DNA of 64,000 nucleotides, from the NCBI GenBank assembly GCA_965205535.1, contig CBDBHH010000005.1:310001-374000 (forward strand), read 5' to 3'. A model generated the notes under the pieces. It ran no database searches. It saw only the letters and a program-made list of their open reading frames with translations, and was not told the origin of the DNA. Position 1 is the first letter of the stretch. Each line of letters begins with the position of its first letter. Below, one piece after another: positions 1 through 8,654 of this stretch. Made by a program: the position numbers and the translations under genes. This DNA comes from UBA8079 sp965205535. Lineage in GTDB: Bacteria > Pseudomonadota > Alphaproteobacteria > UBA6615.

Positions 1-110
1 ATGCGCTGGTCTCTGCCGACGGCGCGACACTGGCCCGAATGCCGGGGCACATTGCCTACTGGTTCGCCTGGCAGAATTTCCGTCCGGGTGCGGAAACCCG
101 CTTCGAGTAA
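1..110 (+). CDS. C-terminal end of a DUF3179-type protein (partial, 5' end outside window)
   Basis: An open frame (codons starting at base 3) enters from the left edge and stops with TAA at 108-110. The last 35 residues contain GHIAYWFAW followed by a short FRPGAETRFE tail. This resembles the C-terminus of DUF3179-domain proteins, which end with a conserved aromatic W-F-x-W stretch. Only the tail is visible, so the family assignment is from memory of that motif and function cannot be stated. Confidence 0.5.
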   Translation, partial: ALVSADGATLARMPGHIAYWFAWQNFRPGAETRFE

Positions 111-226
111 GGGTTTCGGCCCCAGCGTCACGGCAACGCATGGCTGCGGCAACGAAATCGCGACTCCCGCCGTTCCGGGCTTTGGTCTAGGCTTTCGCAA
201 ACGCGATCAAGCCGAAGAGGAAGCCG

Positions 227-829
227 ATGAAGACCACCAATTTCACGCCCGAGGAGATGGAGGCGCGGGTCGCGCGCTTCGACAAGATCAAACCCCAGTC
301 CAGCAGCTACGACGCCGAGGTGGGCATCCCGAAGGAAGTCTACGAGATGATGACCGCGCGCTCGCTCTACCTGCTGATGTCGCCGGAAAACCAGGGCGGG
401 CCCATGGCCCAGAACCCGGCGGTGACGACCCAGGACATGATGAGCGTGATCATCGCCGAATGTCCGCCGGGCGACGGCCCCCTGCTCCACGCCCATCAGT
501 TCACCCGCGAGACCTTCTTCTGCCTCAACGGCCGGTTCAAGATTCAGTGGGGCGATGAGGGCGAGAACGAGCTGTTCCTCGACCCCCTCGACATGATCGC
601 GGTGCCGCCCGGGGTGGTGCGCCGGTTCGAGAATGTCAGCGACGAGACCGCGCGCCTGCTGGTCTGGATCAACGGCGATTCCGAGGAAGCCTTCAACGAT
701 ATCGACCACCCGCAGATCGAGGCGGACCGGCTCACCGAGAAGTTCGGCGACGAAACGCTGGAGAAATTGCGCGGCATCGGCGTCAGCTTCGAAGCCGGCG
801 TCGAGGACGGCCGCGACGCGGCGGAGTAG
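227..829 (+). CDS. cupin-domain protein
   Basis: A 200-residue protein with a single conserved beta-barrel cupin region in the middle. Metal-binding-type motifs are visible: GDGPLLHAHQFTRETFFCLNGRF (two His and a Glu of motif 1, roughly residues 84-106), then DPLDMIAVPPGVVRRFEN of motif 2. The N- and C-terminal arms are charged and helical. The start is supported by GAGGAA about 6 bases upstream of ATG 227. The substrate is unknown; cupins of this layout include small-molecule dioxygenases and isomerases. It is monocistronic and ends at the bidirectional terminator. Confidence 0.85.
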   Translation: MKTTNFTPEEMEARVARFDKIKPQSSSYDAEVGIPKEVYEMMTARSLYLLMSPENQGGPMAQNPAVTTQDMMSVIIAECPPGDGPLLHAHQFTRETFFCLNGRFKIQWGDEGENELFLDPLDMIAVPPGVVRRFENVSDETARLLVWINGDSEEAFNDIDHPQIEADRLTEKFGDETLEKLRGIGVSFEAGVEDGRDAAE

Positions 830-843
830 CCGCGCTCATCCCA

Positions 844-875
844 CAAAAAAAGGGCGCCTCAAAGCGCCCTTTTTC
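844..875. terminator. bidirectional rho-independent terminator
   Basis: AGGGCGC (851-857) pairs perfectly with GCGCCCT (864-870) around a 6-base loop. An A-run lies on the left and a T-run on the right, so it can end transcription of the cupin gene (+) and the oxidoreductase gene (-). The last codons and the stop of the minus-strand gene lie inside the hairpin. Confidence 0.85.
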
Positions 876-2070
876 GTATCCGTATCCCGGGATACTCAGC
901 TCTCGACACCGTCCCGGGCCTCGACCGGGCGGCGGGAATTCCCGTCGGGTTTTCGGCCCAGAAGGCATCATTGCAGTCGATCGTGGCGTACGGCATGACC
1001 ATGGCCGGGTTGAACGCATAGGGTTCCTCGCCCGCCGCGATCTTCCGGGGCCATTCCGGATCGGCCAGCGCACCCTTGGCGATGGCGACGAAATCCCCCT
1101 CTTCCTCGACAATCGCACGATCGGCCAGTGCCGGGTCGTGCAGCTTGCCGTTGGCGAACACCGGTAGGCCGGAATGGCGTCGCGCGAGACCCGACAGGGA
1201 ATGGTCGGTGCCGAACACATGGTCGAGGCCCAGATGGGCGCTGCAGTCGAAGAAATCGATCCCGGTGGCGGCAATCGAGGAGAACACCACCTTGGCGTCG
1301 TCATCGCCGCCGGGCCAGACATAGGTCAGATCGTTGACCTTGGTCTGTGAAATGCGCACGCCCACGGGCACATCCGGGGCCGCGTCGCGCACCGACTGCA
1401 TCACCTCGCAATGGTATTTCACGCGGTTCTCGATCGGCCCGCCATATTCGTCCTCGCGCAGATTGGTGTGCACGGTCAGGAACTGGTCGGGCAGGTAGCC
1501 GTTGGCGCCATGTACCTCGATGCCGTCGAAACCGACCTCCACGGCGCGCCGCGCGGCATGGCCGAAATCCTCGACAACCTGGGCCATCTCGTCCCGCGTG
1601 ATCTCCCGCGGGGTCTGGAAGCCCGTACCCGCACTGCGATAGCGCGGAATCTGCTCCCCGATAGGCGTCACGGCGGAGGCCGAGATCGACCCCTCGACCC
1701 AGTTATTGCCCTGGTTGATGGCGCCGCAATGAAAGATCTGCATGAAGATCGGCACACCCTCGGCATGCACCGCATCGACGACCTTGCGCCAGCTTTCGGC
1801 CTGTTCGTCCGTCGCGATACCCGGCTGGTAGGTGTAGCCCTGACTGTATTTGAGGTCGATATAGACGCCCTCTGTCATCACCATGCCCCAGCCACCGCGC
1901 GCGAAACGGCCGTAATACTCGGCCATCTGGTCGGTGACGATACCGTCCTGGGTCGCGCTGGTGCGCGTCATCGGCGAGACAATGCAACGGTTCGCGAACT
2001 TGACGCCCTTAAGCTCTCCTGCCTCGAAAATATGCGGGTGCTTGTCTACGCCCGGTCCACTCAACGTCAT
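859..2070 (-). CDS. NADH:flavin oxidoreductase, old yellow enzyme family
   Basis: A 403-residue FMN-binding TIM-barrel protein. The order is typical of the family: N-terminal LKNR-like segment (KGVKFANRCIVSPMTR), GGWGMVMTEGVYID, then the signature FDGIEVHGANGYLPDQFL (around residue 185) followed by REDEYGGPIENR, and late barrel strands with GLPVFANGKL. Such enzymes reduce activated alkenes or dienoyl-type substrates with NAD(P)H. No C-terminal Fe-S/FAD extension is present, so it is the short OYE type rather than 2,4-dienoyl-CoA reductase. AAGGGG lies 9 bases before ATG 2070. The extreme C-terminus (RIRKRAL) is encoded by the terminator hairpin. Confidence 0.88.
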   Translation of the reverse strand: MTLSGPGVDKHPHIFEAGELKGVKFANRCIVSPMTRTSATQDGIVTDQMAEYYGRFARGGWGMVMTEGVYIDLKYSQGYTYQPGIATDEQAESWRKVVDAVHAEGVPIFMQIFHCGAINQGNNWVEGSISASAVTPIGEQIPRYRSAGTGFQTPREITRDEMAQVVEDFGHAARRAVEVGFDGIEVHGANGYLPDQFLTVHTNLREDEYGGPIENRVKYHCEVMQSVRDAAPDVPVGVRISQTKVNDLTYVWPGGDDDAKVVFSSIAATGIDFFDCSAHLGLDHVFGTDHSLSGLARRHSGLPVFANGKLHDPALADRAIVEEEGDFVAIAKGALADPEWPRKIAAGEEPYAFNPAMVMPYATIDCNDAFWAENPTGIPAARSRPGTVSRAEYPGIRIRKRAL

Positions 2071-2111
2071 TGTTTGATCCCCTTCAGAGACTGCGGTTGC
2101 GGTCTTTCGTT

Positions 2112-2957
2112 CTATTTTTCAATCGGCACGCCGACCAGGCTGCCCCATTCGGTCCACGATCCGTCATAGCTGCGCACGCTGTCATAGCCGAGCAGCTGGG
2201 TCATGGTGAAATAACAAAGGGTCGCGCGGTGGCTGAGCCGGCAATAGGAAATCACATCCTTGTCCGGCGTAGCACCCACGCCCTCAAGCAAGCTGCGAAG
2301 CTCGCCTTCCTCACGGAATGTCATGTCGTCATTCAGCAGTTCATCGAAGAACAGATGCTTCGACCCCGGAATGCGTCCGGCCCGCTCCGCGCCGACATCG
2401 GGCGCGCCGATCATGTTGACCCGTTCGCCGTTATATTCCTCGGGCGAACGATGATCGATCAGGGCGGTCTTGCCACCGGCCTTCACGTCGTCGAGGCGTT
2501 CGAGAATATTGGTGAACCGTGCGCGCATATGATCATTGCGGCTCGTGCCCGGCGTATAGGTCGTGGGTGTCGGCGTGGGCACATCGGTCGTGGTCGGGCG
2601 CCCTTCCTTCTCCCACAACACGCGGGCACCATTCAGAAGGCGCACATCCTTGTGGCCCAGATAGGTAAACACCCACCAGCCGTAGGTGCCGAACTGTACC
2701 GGATCGCCATAGCAGACAACGGTCGTATCGTTGGAAATGCCGAGTTCACCGCAGCGTTTCGCAAACAGCTCCGGCGACGGGAAATCCCGGATGTCGTCGT
2801 CCCACAAAAAATCCTTCCAGAAGAAGCCGTGGGCGCCGGGGATATGCCAGGCGTCGTAGGATTCCGTGCCGTTCCAGTTGAACTCCAGGATCACCACGTT
2901 CGGGTCGTCGAGATGCTCTTCGAGCCACGCGGGCTCCACCAACCTGTCCGATGCCAT
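2112..2957 (-). CDS. sulfurtransferase with two rhodanese domains
   Basis: 281 residues with two rhodanese-like domains. The first is inactive-type (W-H-I-P-G-A-H near residue 37). The second carries IDHRSPEEYNG, IPGSKHLFFDELL and the active-site loop YCRLSHRAT with the persulfide-carrying Cys. The layout fits thiosulfate or 3-mercaptopyruvate sulfurtransferases, which move sulfane sulfur to cyanide or thiol acceptors. The active-site loop CRLSHR differs from both textbook loops (CRKGVT, CGSGVT), so the donor is left open. GGGGGAGA precedes ATG 2957. It is divergent from the dehydrogenase gene at 3066. Confidence 0.87.
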   Translation of the reverse strand: MASDRLVEPAWLEEHLDDPNVVILEFNWNGTESYDAWHIPGAHGFFWKDFLWDDDIRDFPSPELFAKRCGELGISNDTTVVCYGDPVQFGTYGWWVFTYLGHKDVRLLNGARVLWEKEGRPTTTDVPTPTPTTYTPGTSRNDHMRARFTNILERLDDVKAGGKTALIDHRSPEEYNGERVNMIGAPDVGAERAGRIPGSKHLFFDELLNDDMTFREEGELRSLLEGVGATPDKDVISYCRLSHRATLCYFTMTQLLGYDSVRSYDGSWTEWGSLVGVPIEK

Positions 2958-3065
2958 CTGTCTCTCCCCCGTATTTTTTGCGCAATGTTAGACTGGTCGC
3001 GATGTAACAGCGCCGGACGACGAAAATCAATCGCGGCGGCCCCATTGCTTTGAAGGAACTTGAAC

Positions 3066-3962
3066 ATGTCGATCCAGACCATCGGAGTTGTCAGCACCGG
3101 CGACATGGGCCACGCGGTCGGCCGCACCCTGCGCGAAGGCGGGTTCACGGTCCTCACAGCACTGGAAGGCCGCAGCGAACGGTCCCGCGGACTGGCCGCG
3201 CAGGCCGGGATCGAGGATGCCGGTGATCTTGCCTCTCTGGTCGAACGGGTCGACCTCCTGATGTCGGTGATGCCGCCCGCCGTCGCGATCAATTTCGCGC
3301 AGAAGGCTGCCGAAATATTGTCACGAGCGGACGCCGCACCCCTGTTCATCGACTGCAACGCCATTGCGCCCGCAACCAGCCAGGCCATCGCCGGCATCAT
3401 TCAGGGTGCGGGAGCCGAATATCTCGACGGCGGTATTATCGGCGCACCGCCCGGACGCAGTGCGGCGACACGGCTTTACGTCAGCGGTGATCACCCTGAA
3501 CGCCTCGATGCACTGGCCAGACCGGATCTGATCATTCGTACGCTGGACGGCGGCTTGGGCGCCGCGTCGGCCATCAAGATGTGCTACGCGGCCCTGAACA
3601 AGGGCGCCATGACCCTCGAAGCACTCGTTCTTACGGGTGCACAACAGCTCGGACTGTCGGCCGAACTGCATCAGGAACTTTCGGAAAGTCAGAGCCAGGT
3701 GCTGGCGCGCATGGAACGCCGGGTGCCATGGCTGGCGGCGGACGCCGAACGCTGGTCGGGCGAAATGCTGGAGATCGCAAAGACGTTCGCTGATGTGGGG
3801 CTCACGCCGCTGATTCATGAGGGGGCCGCGGATGTGTTTCAGCTGTTGGCCGAATCATCACTGGCATCAGAGACCCGCGAGACCGCCGACCGATCGCGAA
3901 ACCTCGACGAGGCGATCGCCGCGTTTTCGGCTAGTCTTTCCGCCCGCGGCGCTGCGAACTAG
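3066..3962 (+). CDS. NAD(P)-binding dehydrogenase, 6-phosphogluconate/beta-hydroxyacid dehydrogenase-like with DUF1932-type C-terminus
   Basis: About 298 residues. The N-terminal Rossmann fold starts with IGVVSTGDMGHAVGR. A middle segment DGGIIGAPPG and the helix SAIKMCYAALNKG follow, with Lys in the position of the catalytic Lys of beta-hydroxyacid dehydrogenases. The C-terminal all-helical region resembles DUF1932. The ATG at 3066 is preferred over a TTG at 3060 because GAAGGA lies 8 bases upstream. Its end overlaps the convergent gene by 32 bases. Substrate is not inferable. Confidence 0.8.
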   Translation: MSIQTIGVVSTGDMGHAVGRTLREGGFTVLTALEGRSERSRGLAAQAGIEDAGDLASLVERVDLLMSVMPPAVAINFAQKAAEILSRADAAPLFIDCNAIAPATSQAIAGIIQGAGAEYLDGGIIGAPPGRSAATRLYVSGDHPERLDALARPDLIIRTLDGGLGAASAIKMCYAALNKGAMTLEALVLTGAQQLGLSAELHQELSESQSQVLARMERRVPWLAADAERWSGEMLEIAKTFADVGLTPLIHEGAADVFQLLAESSLASETRETADRSRNLDEAIAAFSASLSARGAAN

Positions 3963-4449
3963 AACCTTTCGACGCATTCCCGCCGCGCCCACCAGCAGCG
4001 CGTGACGCGGTCGCCCGCGCTGCGGCGCCACCACGACCCGTTTTGCGCAAATATTTAAGCAGGGCGTTCATCTCACGCCGCTCGAAGCGAAGCTCCTCTT
4101 CCGCCTTGGCCTCGCCCCGCACCGCGCGGATCTGCTGATCGAGCTGGTTGATCACATTCTCGATCGCCCGCGTCACTTCGTTGACCTGGCTCTTGTCGCG
4201 ACAGCGGAGCACAACCTCCTGATTCATCATCAGATCGGAGAACGCATCGGCATCACTATCCGCGAGCCGCGTCAGGGTGCGGTCGACCTCGGTCCAGGCG
4301 GAACGCCAGTCGGCATAGACTGTCGGCGCTTTCGCACGGCCGCGCGCGCGGGCCACGGTCTCCAGCTGAACCATGATCCTGACAAACTGCCAAACGATGA
4401 TGCGTAATTCGCTCGACGCAGCACCGCCTTCCGCGTTGGGTTTGTTCAT
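3931..4449 (-). CDS. hypothetical protein with basic Gly/Arg-rich tail
   Basis: 172 residues, not recognised. The N-terminal two thirds are helical (ELRIIVWQFVRIMVQLETVARA, then a heptad-like stretch around residues 85-125). The last 40 residues are Gly/Ala/Ser/Arg-rich and strongly basic, suggesting nucleic-acid contact or disorder. Its ATG overlaps the stop of the upstream SprT gene as ATGA (4446-4449), so the two are translationally coupled and probably work together. The 3' end overlaps the convergent dehydrogenase gene by 32 bases. Confidence 0.7.
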   Translation of the reverse strand: MNKPNAEGGAASSELRIIVWQFVRIMVQLETVARARGRAKAPTVYADWRSAWTEVDRTLTRLADSDADAFSDLMMNQEVVLRCRDKSQVNEVTRAIENVINQLDQQIRAVRGEAKAEEELRFERREMNALLKYLRKTGRGGAAARATASRAAGGRGGNASKGSSSQRRGRKD

Positions 4450-5021
4450 TCGGGTGTTTCCTCGCGCAGGCGGCCCCGGACGGGTCCGCAGTCGGCGCAG
4501 TAGCAATCCTTGAGGCGTCGCCGGGGGCGGCGAACATAGTGATAGGCCTGCGCACAACCGGTGCAGCGCCAGATGATCTTCGCGTTGGCCTCGCGCGACA
4601 GGTACGGAATGCGATGGCGCACGTTCGGGACTTCGCCGAGAAGACGCATCATCTCGCGCCAGGGCGCGCCATGGCGGCACGGCCGTTCATGGAACAGATC
4701 CGCCAGCACATGGGCACATTCATGCAGAAAGGTCGCATCGCGGTCTTCCTCGCAACCATTCTCCAGCAGGCGGGCGTTCAACACGATACGCCGGTCTGCC
4801 GCATAGGCAGCGCCGGCCAATGTCCGGGCGCGACGGCTGACCACGACGACGCAATCAAGCATCTCTCGAAATGCCGGTCCCTTGTCGGCGGCCTGCGAGA
4901 GACGCCCGGCCAGGCCCCAGCGCTCAGCGATCTCTCGCACCGTGCCAATCTGGCGATGGCCTGTTACGCGCGCGTTGACGGACGCCTCGAGCGCGGCATT
5001 CGCGGATGCGTTAGCGGACAA
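4446..5021 (-). CDS. SprT-like zinc metalloprotease
   Basis: About 191 residues. The HExxH zinc-protease motif is FLHECAH with a third His further on (CRHGAPW). A C-terminal zinc ribbon has two Cys pairs (RCTGCAQAYHY ... CYCADCG). This order (SprT protease then ribbon) is typical of SprT/Spartan-like proteins, which in eukaryotes cleave DNA-protein crosslinks. The start is set as TTG at 5021: no ATG lies downstream before the conserved core, and GGAGGG (5031-5036 on the + strand) sits 9 bases upstream. The TTG overlaps the stop of the thioesterase gene, and the 3' end overlaps the next gene by ATGA. Confidence 0.82.
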   Translation of the reverse strand: MSANASANAALEASVNARVTGHRQIGTVREIAERWGLAGRLSQAADKGPAFREMLDCVVVVSRRARTLAGAAYAADRRIVLNARLLENGCEEDRDATFLHECAHVLADLFHERPCRHGAPWREMMRLLGEVPNVRHRIPYLSREANAKIIWRCTGCAQAYHYVRRPRRRLKDCYCADCGPVRGRLREETPE

Positions 5022-5517
5022 TGGAAATAACCCTCCCGGCCTGCTCCGGATGCGGCAGTTTATCATGGGCGCCCGCAACCGCGTCGAGCCGCGCCAGGAC
5101 TGCGTCGGGCATGGGCGCAGAGCGCCGTTCTGTCATGTCCACATGCAGGCTGATGAGCTCATTGGTCGAAGCGAGGTAGCCCTCATCGGCGTGATACATG
5201 AAATGAATGTAATGCAGGCGCTTGGCATCATGGGCCAGGAGCTGGGTCTCGAACCGCATGGGAGAGCCGGCCATCAGCTCGCGGTCATACGTGATATGCC
5301 CTTCCAGCGTGAAGGTCGAGGCGTTGCTGGCTTTCAGATAGGCCTCGCCGAGCCCCACAAAGTCGAAAAACGCGTCCGTCGCATGGTCGAAAGCCAGCAT
5401 GTAGTAGGCCAAATTCATGTGGCCGTTATAGTCGATCCAGTCCGGCTGCACGCTTTCCCGGTGCAGGGCCAGCGGCGCGGGCATGTTCGCCAGTTCTTCG
5501 GGGGTTTGCGCGGTCAT
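5011..5517 (-). CDS. acyl-CoA thioesterase, hot-dog fold (4-hydroxybenzoyl-CoA/betainyl-CoA thioesterase-like)
   Basis: About 168 residues. The motif DWIDYNGHMNLAYYM with Asp and the GHMN loop is the active-site signature of 4HBT-type thioesterases, followed by AFDHATDAFFDFVGLGEAY and the beta-strand TLEGHITYDREL. The wording of this region resembles the betainyl-CoA thioesterases of carnitine catabolism, but no carnitine genes are nearby, so the acyl group is unassigned. ATG 5517 is chosen over an upstream ATG at 5565, whose extra 16 residues look unconserved. It is the first gene of a three-gene coupled operon with SprT and an unknown. Confidence 0.8.
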   Translation of the reverse strand: MTAQTPEELANMPAPLALHRESVQPDWIDYNGHMNLAYYMLAFDHATDAFFDFVGLGEAYLKASNASTFTLEGHITYDRELMAGSPMRFETQLLAHDAKRLHYIHFMYHADEGYLASTNELISLHVDMTERRSAPMPDAVLARLDAVAGAHDKLPHPEQAGRVISIVR

Positions 5518-5580
5518 CCGCGGAGCATAATAGGTTGCTCGTGCTTCGCAAATGCCCGCCGTCATTGGGCAGGTTGACGA

Positions 5581-6924
5581 TCAGGGGTGCAGGCGCAGCC
5601 GCCGTCCCATATCCGACTGAAACCGCCCGTCCGGGTCAATCCGGGCAAGGACATCGCGGAATTCATCGAGACGCGGGAACATCGCCGCATATGTCTCGGC
5701 CGTCATCAGCGCATCCTTGGCGATATACAATCGCCCGCCATGTTCGAGCGTGATTCGCTCGATCTCCCTGTGCAGGGCCTCGACCCCCGCGCGCCGCGGC
5801 AGATCGATGGCGTAGGCCATGCCCTCCATCGGAAAAGACAGCAGACCCTCACCCGGCCCCCGCATGGGTTTCATGACGGCGGCGAATGAGCCTGCACGCG
5901 CGGCGGCAATCGCCTCCATCACGGCGACGATCCCCTCGCGCTGGGTCTCGCGCGGGAACCCGGTATGCACCGAATAGAAACCGCGCCGCCCATAGACGCG
6001 ATTGAAGCCCTCGATATGGTCGAGCGGAAACAGGTAGGGGCGCAGGTGGAGACGCACCGAGCGCCCATCCGGTGGCATCCTGCGATACCGCCGGTCGGTG
6101 AACCGGCGCAGGATCGCAGGGTGGAGAAGGACCGAAGGCGGCTGGATGCGGACTTTTTTGTGGATGGGCGCGGCTGCCACCCCATCGTCGGTCTCGGCCA
6201 GATTTCCCAACTCCAGGATGCCCCGCCCGAGATGCTTTCCGGTCGCCATCGCATCCACCCATCCAAACAGGAACTCATGGGTCTCGCGCGATGCCTCGAT
6301 CGTGTCGATCATCGCATCCACGTCCGCCAGCGGCCGGAATTGCGCATCGGCCGAATGTGATGGCACCCGCATCAGCCGGAAACAGACACGCAGGATGGTT
6401 CCGGTCAGACCCGCCCCGCCCAGGCTGGCGTGAAAGATATCTGCATTCTCTTCACGTGAGGCGCGAACGAGCTCGCCGCTTGCCAGCATGATATCGATCC
6501 AAAGAGCATGATCGCCGAAACTGCCGACCCGATGATGGTTCTTGGAATGGATATCATTGGCAAAGGCGCCGCCAACCGTGACGCTGGCGGTCGCCGCGGA
6601 CACGGGAAAACAGAAGCCGGCGGACAAAACCTCATCGAGAAGCATCGAGAAACTGACCCCGGCCTCACAAATGATCTCGCCGGTATCGCGATCGAAGGCG
6701 ACAACGCGATCGAGCGCCGCCGTCAGGATCGTCTGACCACCATCGTCCAGTGCTGCGTCGCCGTAACAGCGCCCGCCGCCATAGGTGATCACCCCCCGCG
6801 CATGATCGGCGGTGACGGCGTCGCGCAGGGATTTCTCATCGGCCGGCGCAATGGTCGAGGCGCGCGCAAAGCGTGACCGCCCCCAGGTCGTCAATGTCGT
6901 GTCGGTCCAGCTCAAACCGGTCAC
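5581..6924 (-). CDS. FAD-binding oxidoreductase, DprE1/L-gulonolactone oxidase-like
   Basis: About 447 residues. A PCMH-type FAD domain is recognisable from ITYGGGRCYGDAAL (about residues 40-53) and GVSFSMLLDE. The C-terminus has the ALO-type substrate half ending in LYIAKDALMTAE, FPRLDEFRDV and DPDGRFQSDMGRRL, which matches the decaprenylphosphoryl-ribose 2'-oxidase (DprE1) pattern. In Gram-negatives such proteins oxidise sugars or polyprenyl-linked sugars. No DprE2-like reductase is adjacent. The start is GTG 6924, because upstream in-frame sequence belongs to the preceding gene. It lies 17 bases after the secreted unknown. Confidence 0.78.
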   Translation of the reverse strand: MTGLSWTDTTLTTWGRSRFARASTIAPADEKSLRDAVTADHARGVITYGGGRCYGDAALDDGGQTILTAALDRVVAFDRDTGEIICEAGVSFSMLLDEVLSAGFCFPVSAATASVTVGGAFANDIHSKNHHRVGSFGDHALWIDIMLASGELVRASREENADIFHASLGGAGLTGTILRVCFRLMRVPSHSADAQFRPLADVDAMIDTIEASRETHEFLFGWVDAMATGKHLGRGILELGNLAETDDGVAAAPIHKKVRIQPPSVLLHPAILRRFTDRRYRRMPPDGRSVRLHLRPYLFPLDHIEGFNRVYGRRGFYSVHTGFPRETQREGIVAVMEAIAAARAGSFAAVMKPMRGPGEGLLSFPMEGMAYAIDLPRRAGVEALHREIERITLEHGGRLYIAKDALMTAETYAAMFPRLDEFRDVLARIDPDGRFQSDMGRRLRLHP

Positions 6925-6941
6925 CCAGGTTTTTCCAGCGT

Positions 6942-8045
6942 CTAGTCGCGACGCGCAATCACCGGGCAGTTTACCAGAATTCCGTCCGACCCGATCGCAG
7001 CACCACCCGGCCCGTGCACCCGCCCGGCCGCGGCCAGCGTCCGCACCATCTCCTCGCCCGTAATCAGGCGGCGCGTATCGAGGCTCGCATCGGCCCAAAA
7101 CACCGGGTGGGACGCCCAGAGCGGACTGTACCCGTCGCCGAGGGACGGAATATCCCCCGTGACATTGAGCGGCTGCAACCCGTCGGCCAGCGCGCTGGTT
7201 AATCCCTGCCGGGCGGGTTCGGACGCGCCGGTCTTACCATTGATCACCACATAGATCGGCTCGACCGCGCTCCACACGGCATCACCCTGATCGGCCGGTA
7301 CATCCGACAAACGCGGCGTATAGGTCGCGCCCTCAAGCGCGGCCACCAGGGCGACATTGGCCTCGCTGGAGATGTATTCGATGCGTTTGCCGCTCGAAAA
7401 TCCACTCGTCAGCTGGAGCGTGACCGTCCCGTCACGCGGACAGATACGCACCACCTTGTCGTGCACAAGTGCATGATCGGGCGCGCCGCCGCAAAATTCA
7501 TTGAGCGTCTCCGCCGCGACATCGAACGCCACCACCGGCGCGTTGAATATGTGACCGCCACCGTTCGTCACCCGCGTGAGCGGCGTGTAATCGTCATCCC
7601 CCACGGAGCCCGGCCTCGCCAGAGACGGCGGGAAAGGCGCAGCCCCTGATCCCGGTTCGACCTGGCGTTCCGGCGCGAAGTCGACAGTCCCGGCATCAAA
7701 AACAAGCTGTCCGTCGGGGGCAATTTCGGCGTCGCGAACCGCGCGTCCGACCCCGGCATTGGCAAGCTTACCCGACCAGTTGATACCAAGTCGTTCGGCC
7801 GTTTCGCGATCACTCACATCGAGCAGCACATGCCAGACATTCTCGCCGCTCGCCATATGGCCCTGCTGAAGTGGCAGGGTGACCGTTCCCCCAGCAAGGT
7901 CGACCTCGCCGGACGCAACCAAATTGGTGGCCTGCGCCTTGGCGTTCACGCTCGCAAGCGAGAGCCCGACCGCAAGCACAACCGCGGGCAAGGCGCCCGG
8001 TAGCGAATAACTGACCCGTAGGTTGGATCGCGGAAATATGCTCAT
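6942..8045 (-). CDS. secreted protein of unknown function
   Basis: 367 residues. A cleavable signal peptide is clear: basic start, hydrophobic ALPAVVLAVGLSLASV, then NAKAQA as a likely Ala-x-Ala cleavage site near residue 38. The mature part is beta-rich with no motif I recognise. It contains four Cys residues (FCGG, ICPR, NCPV and one more distant) that could form disulfides. It probably acts in the periplasm. It is cotranscribed with the downstream FAD oxidase (17-base gap). Confidence 0.7.
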   Translation of the reverse strand: MSIFPRSNLRVSYSLPGALPAVVLAVGLSLASVNAKAQATNLVASGEVDLAGGTVTLPLQQGHMASGENVWHVLLDVSDRETAERLGINWSGKLANAGVGRAVRDAEIAPDGQLVFDAGTVDFAPERQVEPGSGAAPFPPSLARPGSVGDDDYTPLTRVTNGGGHIFNAPVVAFDVAAETLNEFCGGAPDHALVHDKVVRICPRDGTVTLQLTSGFSSGKRIEYISSEANVALVAALEGATYTPRLSDVPADQGDAVWSAVEPIYVVINGKTGASEPARQGLTSALADGLQPLNVTGDIPSLGDGYSPLWASHPVFWADASLDTRRLITGEEMVRTLAAAGRVHGPGGAAIGSDGILVNCPVIARRD

Positions 8046-8149
8046 CGGAAGTTCCGTCCCTCAATATCTCGCCTGTATCGGCGCGGTCACATCATCAACA
8101 CCGGGCGGGTGGAATTGCTTCCCGATATTCGTCACCTCGCGCAGACGTG

Positions 8150-8620
8150 TTACGCCAGCTCGAAGACCGCCTCGACCTCTGTTGCCACATCAAACGGCAT
8201 CACAGCGACCCCGAGCGCCGTCCGCGTATGCTGGCCAGCCTCACCAAACACATCGATCATCAGTTCCGAGGCACCGTTGACCACCGCAGATATCGCCGTG
8301 AAATCCGGCATCGCGTTCACATAGCCCTTCAGATTGACCACGCGCGTGATGCGATCAAGGTCACCGTCCAGCGCGTCGGCCGCCTGAGCCAGGACGTTGA
8401 GGGTCGACAAACGCGCGGCCTCCTGGCCCTCTTCAAGCGAGAACTCCCGGCCCACCTTGCCGATAAAGCGCAACTCCCCGTTCCACTGCGGCACCATGCC
8501 GGACACGTAAAGAAGACGGTCGACGATCATCGTCGGAAGAATCTTCGCCACGCGGGTTTTCTGCGGGACCGGCAATTCCACACCGAGGTCTGCCAGACGG
8601 GATTCAATGGTTCCGGGCAC
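8150..8620 (-). CDS. RidA/YjgF family protein
   Basis: 156 residues. The sequence VDRLLYVSGMVPQWNGE, LSTLNVLAQAADALDGDLDRITRVVNLKGYVNAMPDF and HTRTALGVAVMPFDVATEVEAVFELA is the RidA-like (YjgF) fold of the longer bacterial subfamily. RidA proper hydrolyses reactive enamine/imine intermediates from PLP enzymes. The key Arg that binds the carboxylate appears as R in the HTRTALG strand, but imine deaminase activity is not proven for this subfamily. The start is GTG 8620 with AAGG upstream. Confidence 0.83.
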   Translation of the reverse strand: MPGTIESRLADLGVELPVPQKTRVAKILPTMIVDRLLYVSGMVPQWNGELRFIGKVGREFSLEEGQEAARLSTLNVLAQAADALDGDLDRITRVVNLKGYVNAMPDFTAISAVVNGASELMIDVFGEAGQHTRTALGVAVMPFDVATEVEAVFELA

Positions 8621-8654
8621 GGGACACCTTCTATCGATTGAGGTGTCACGTTAG

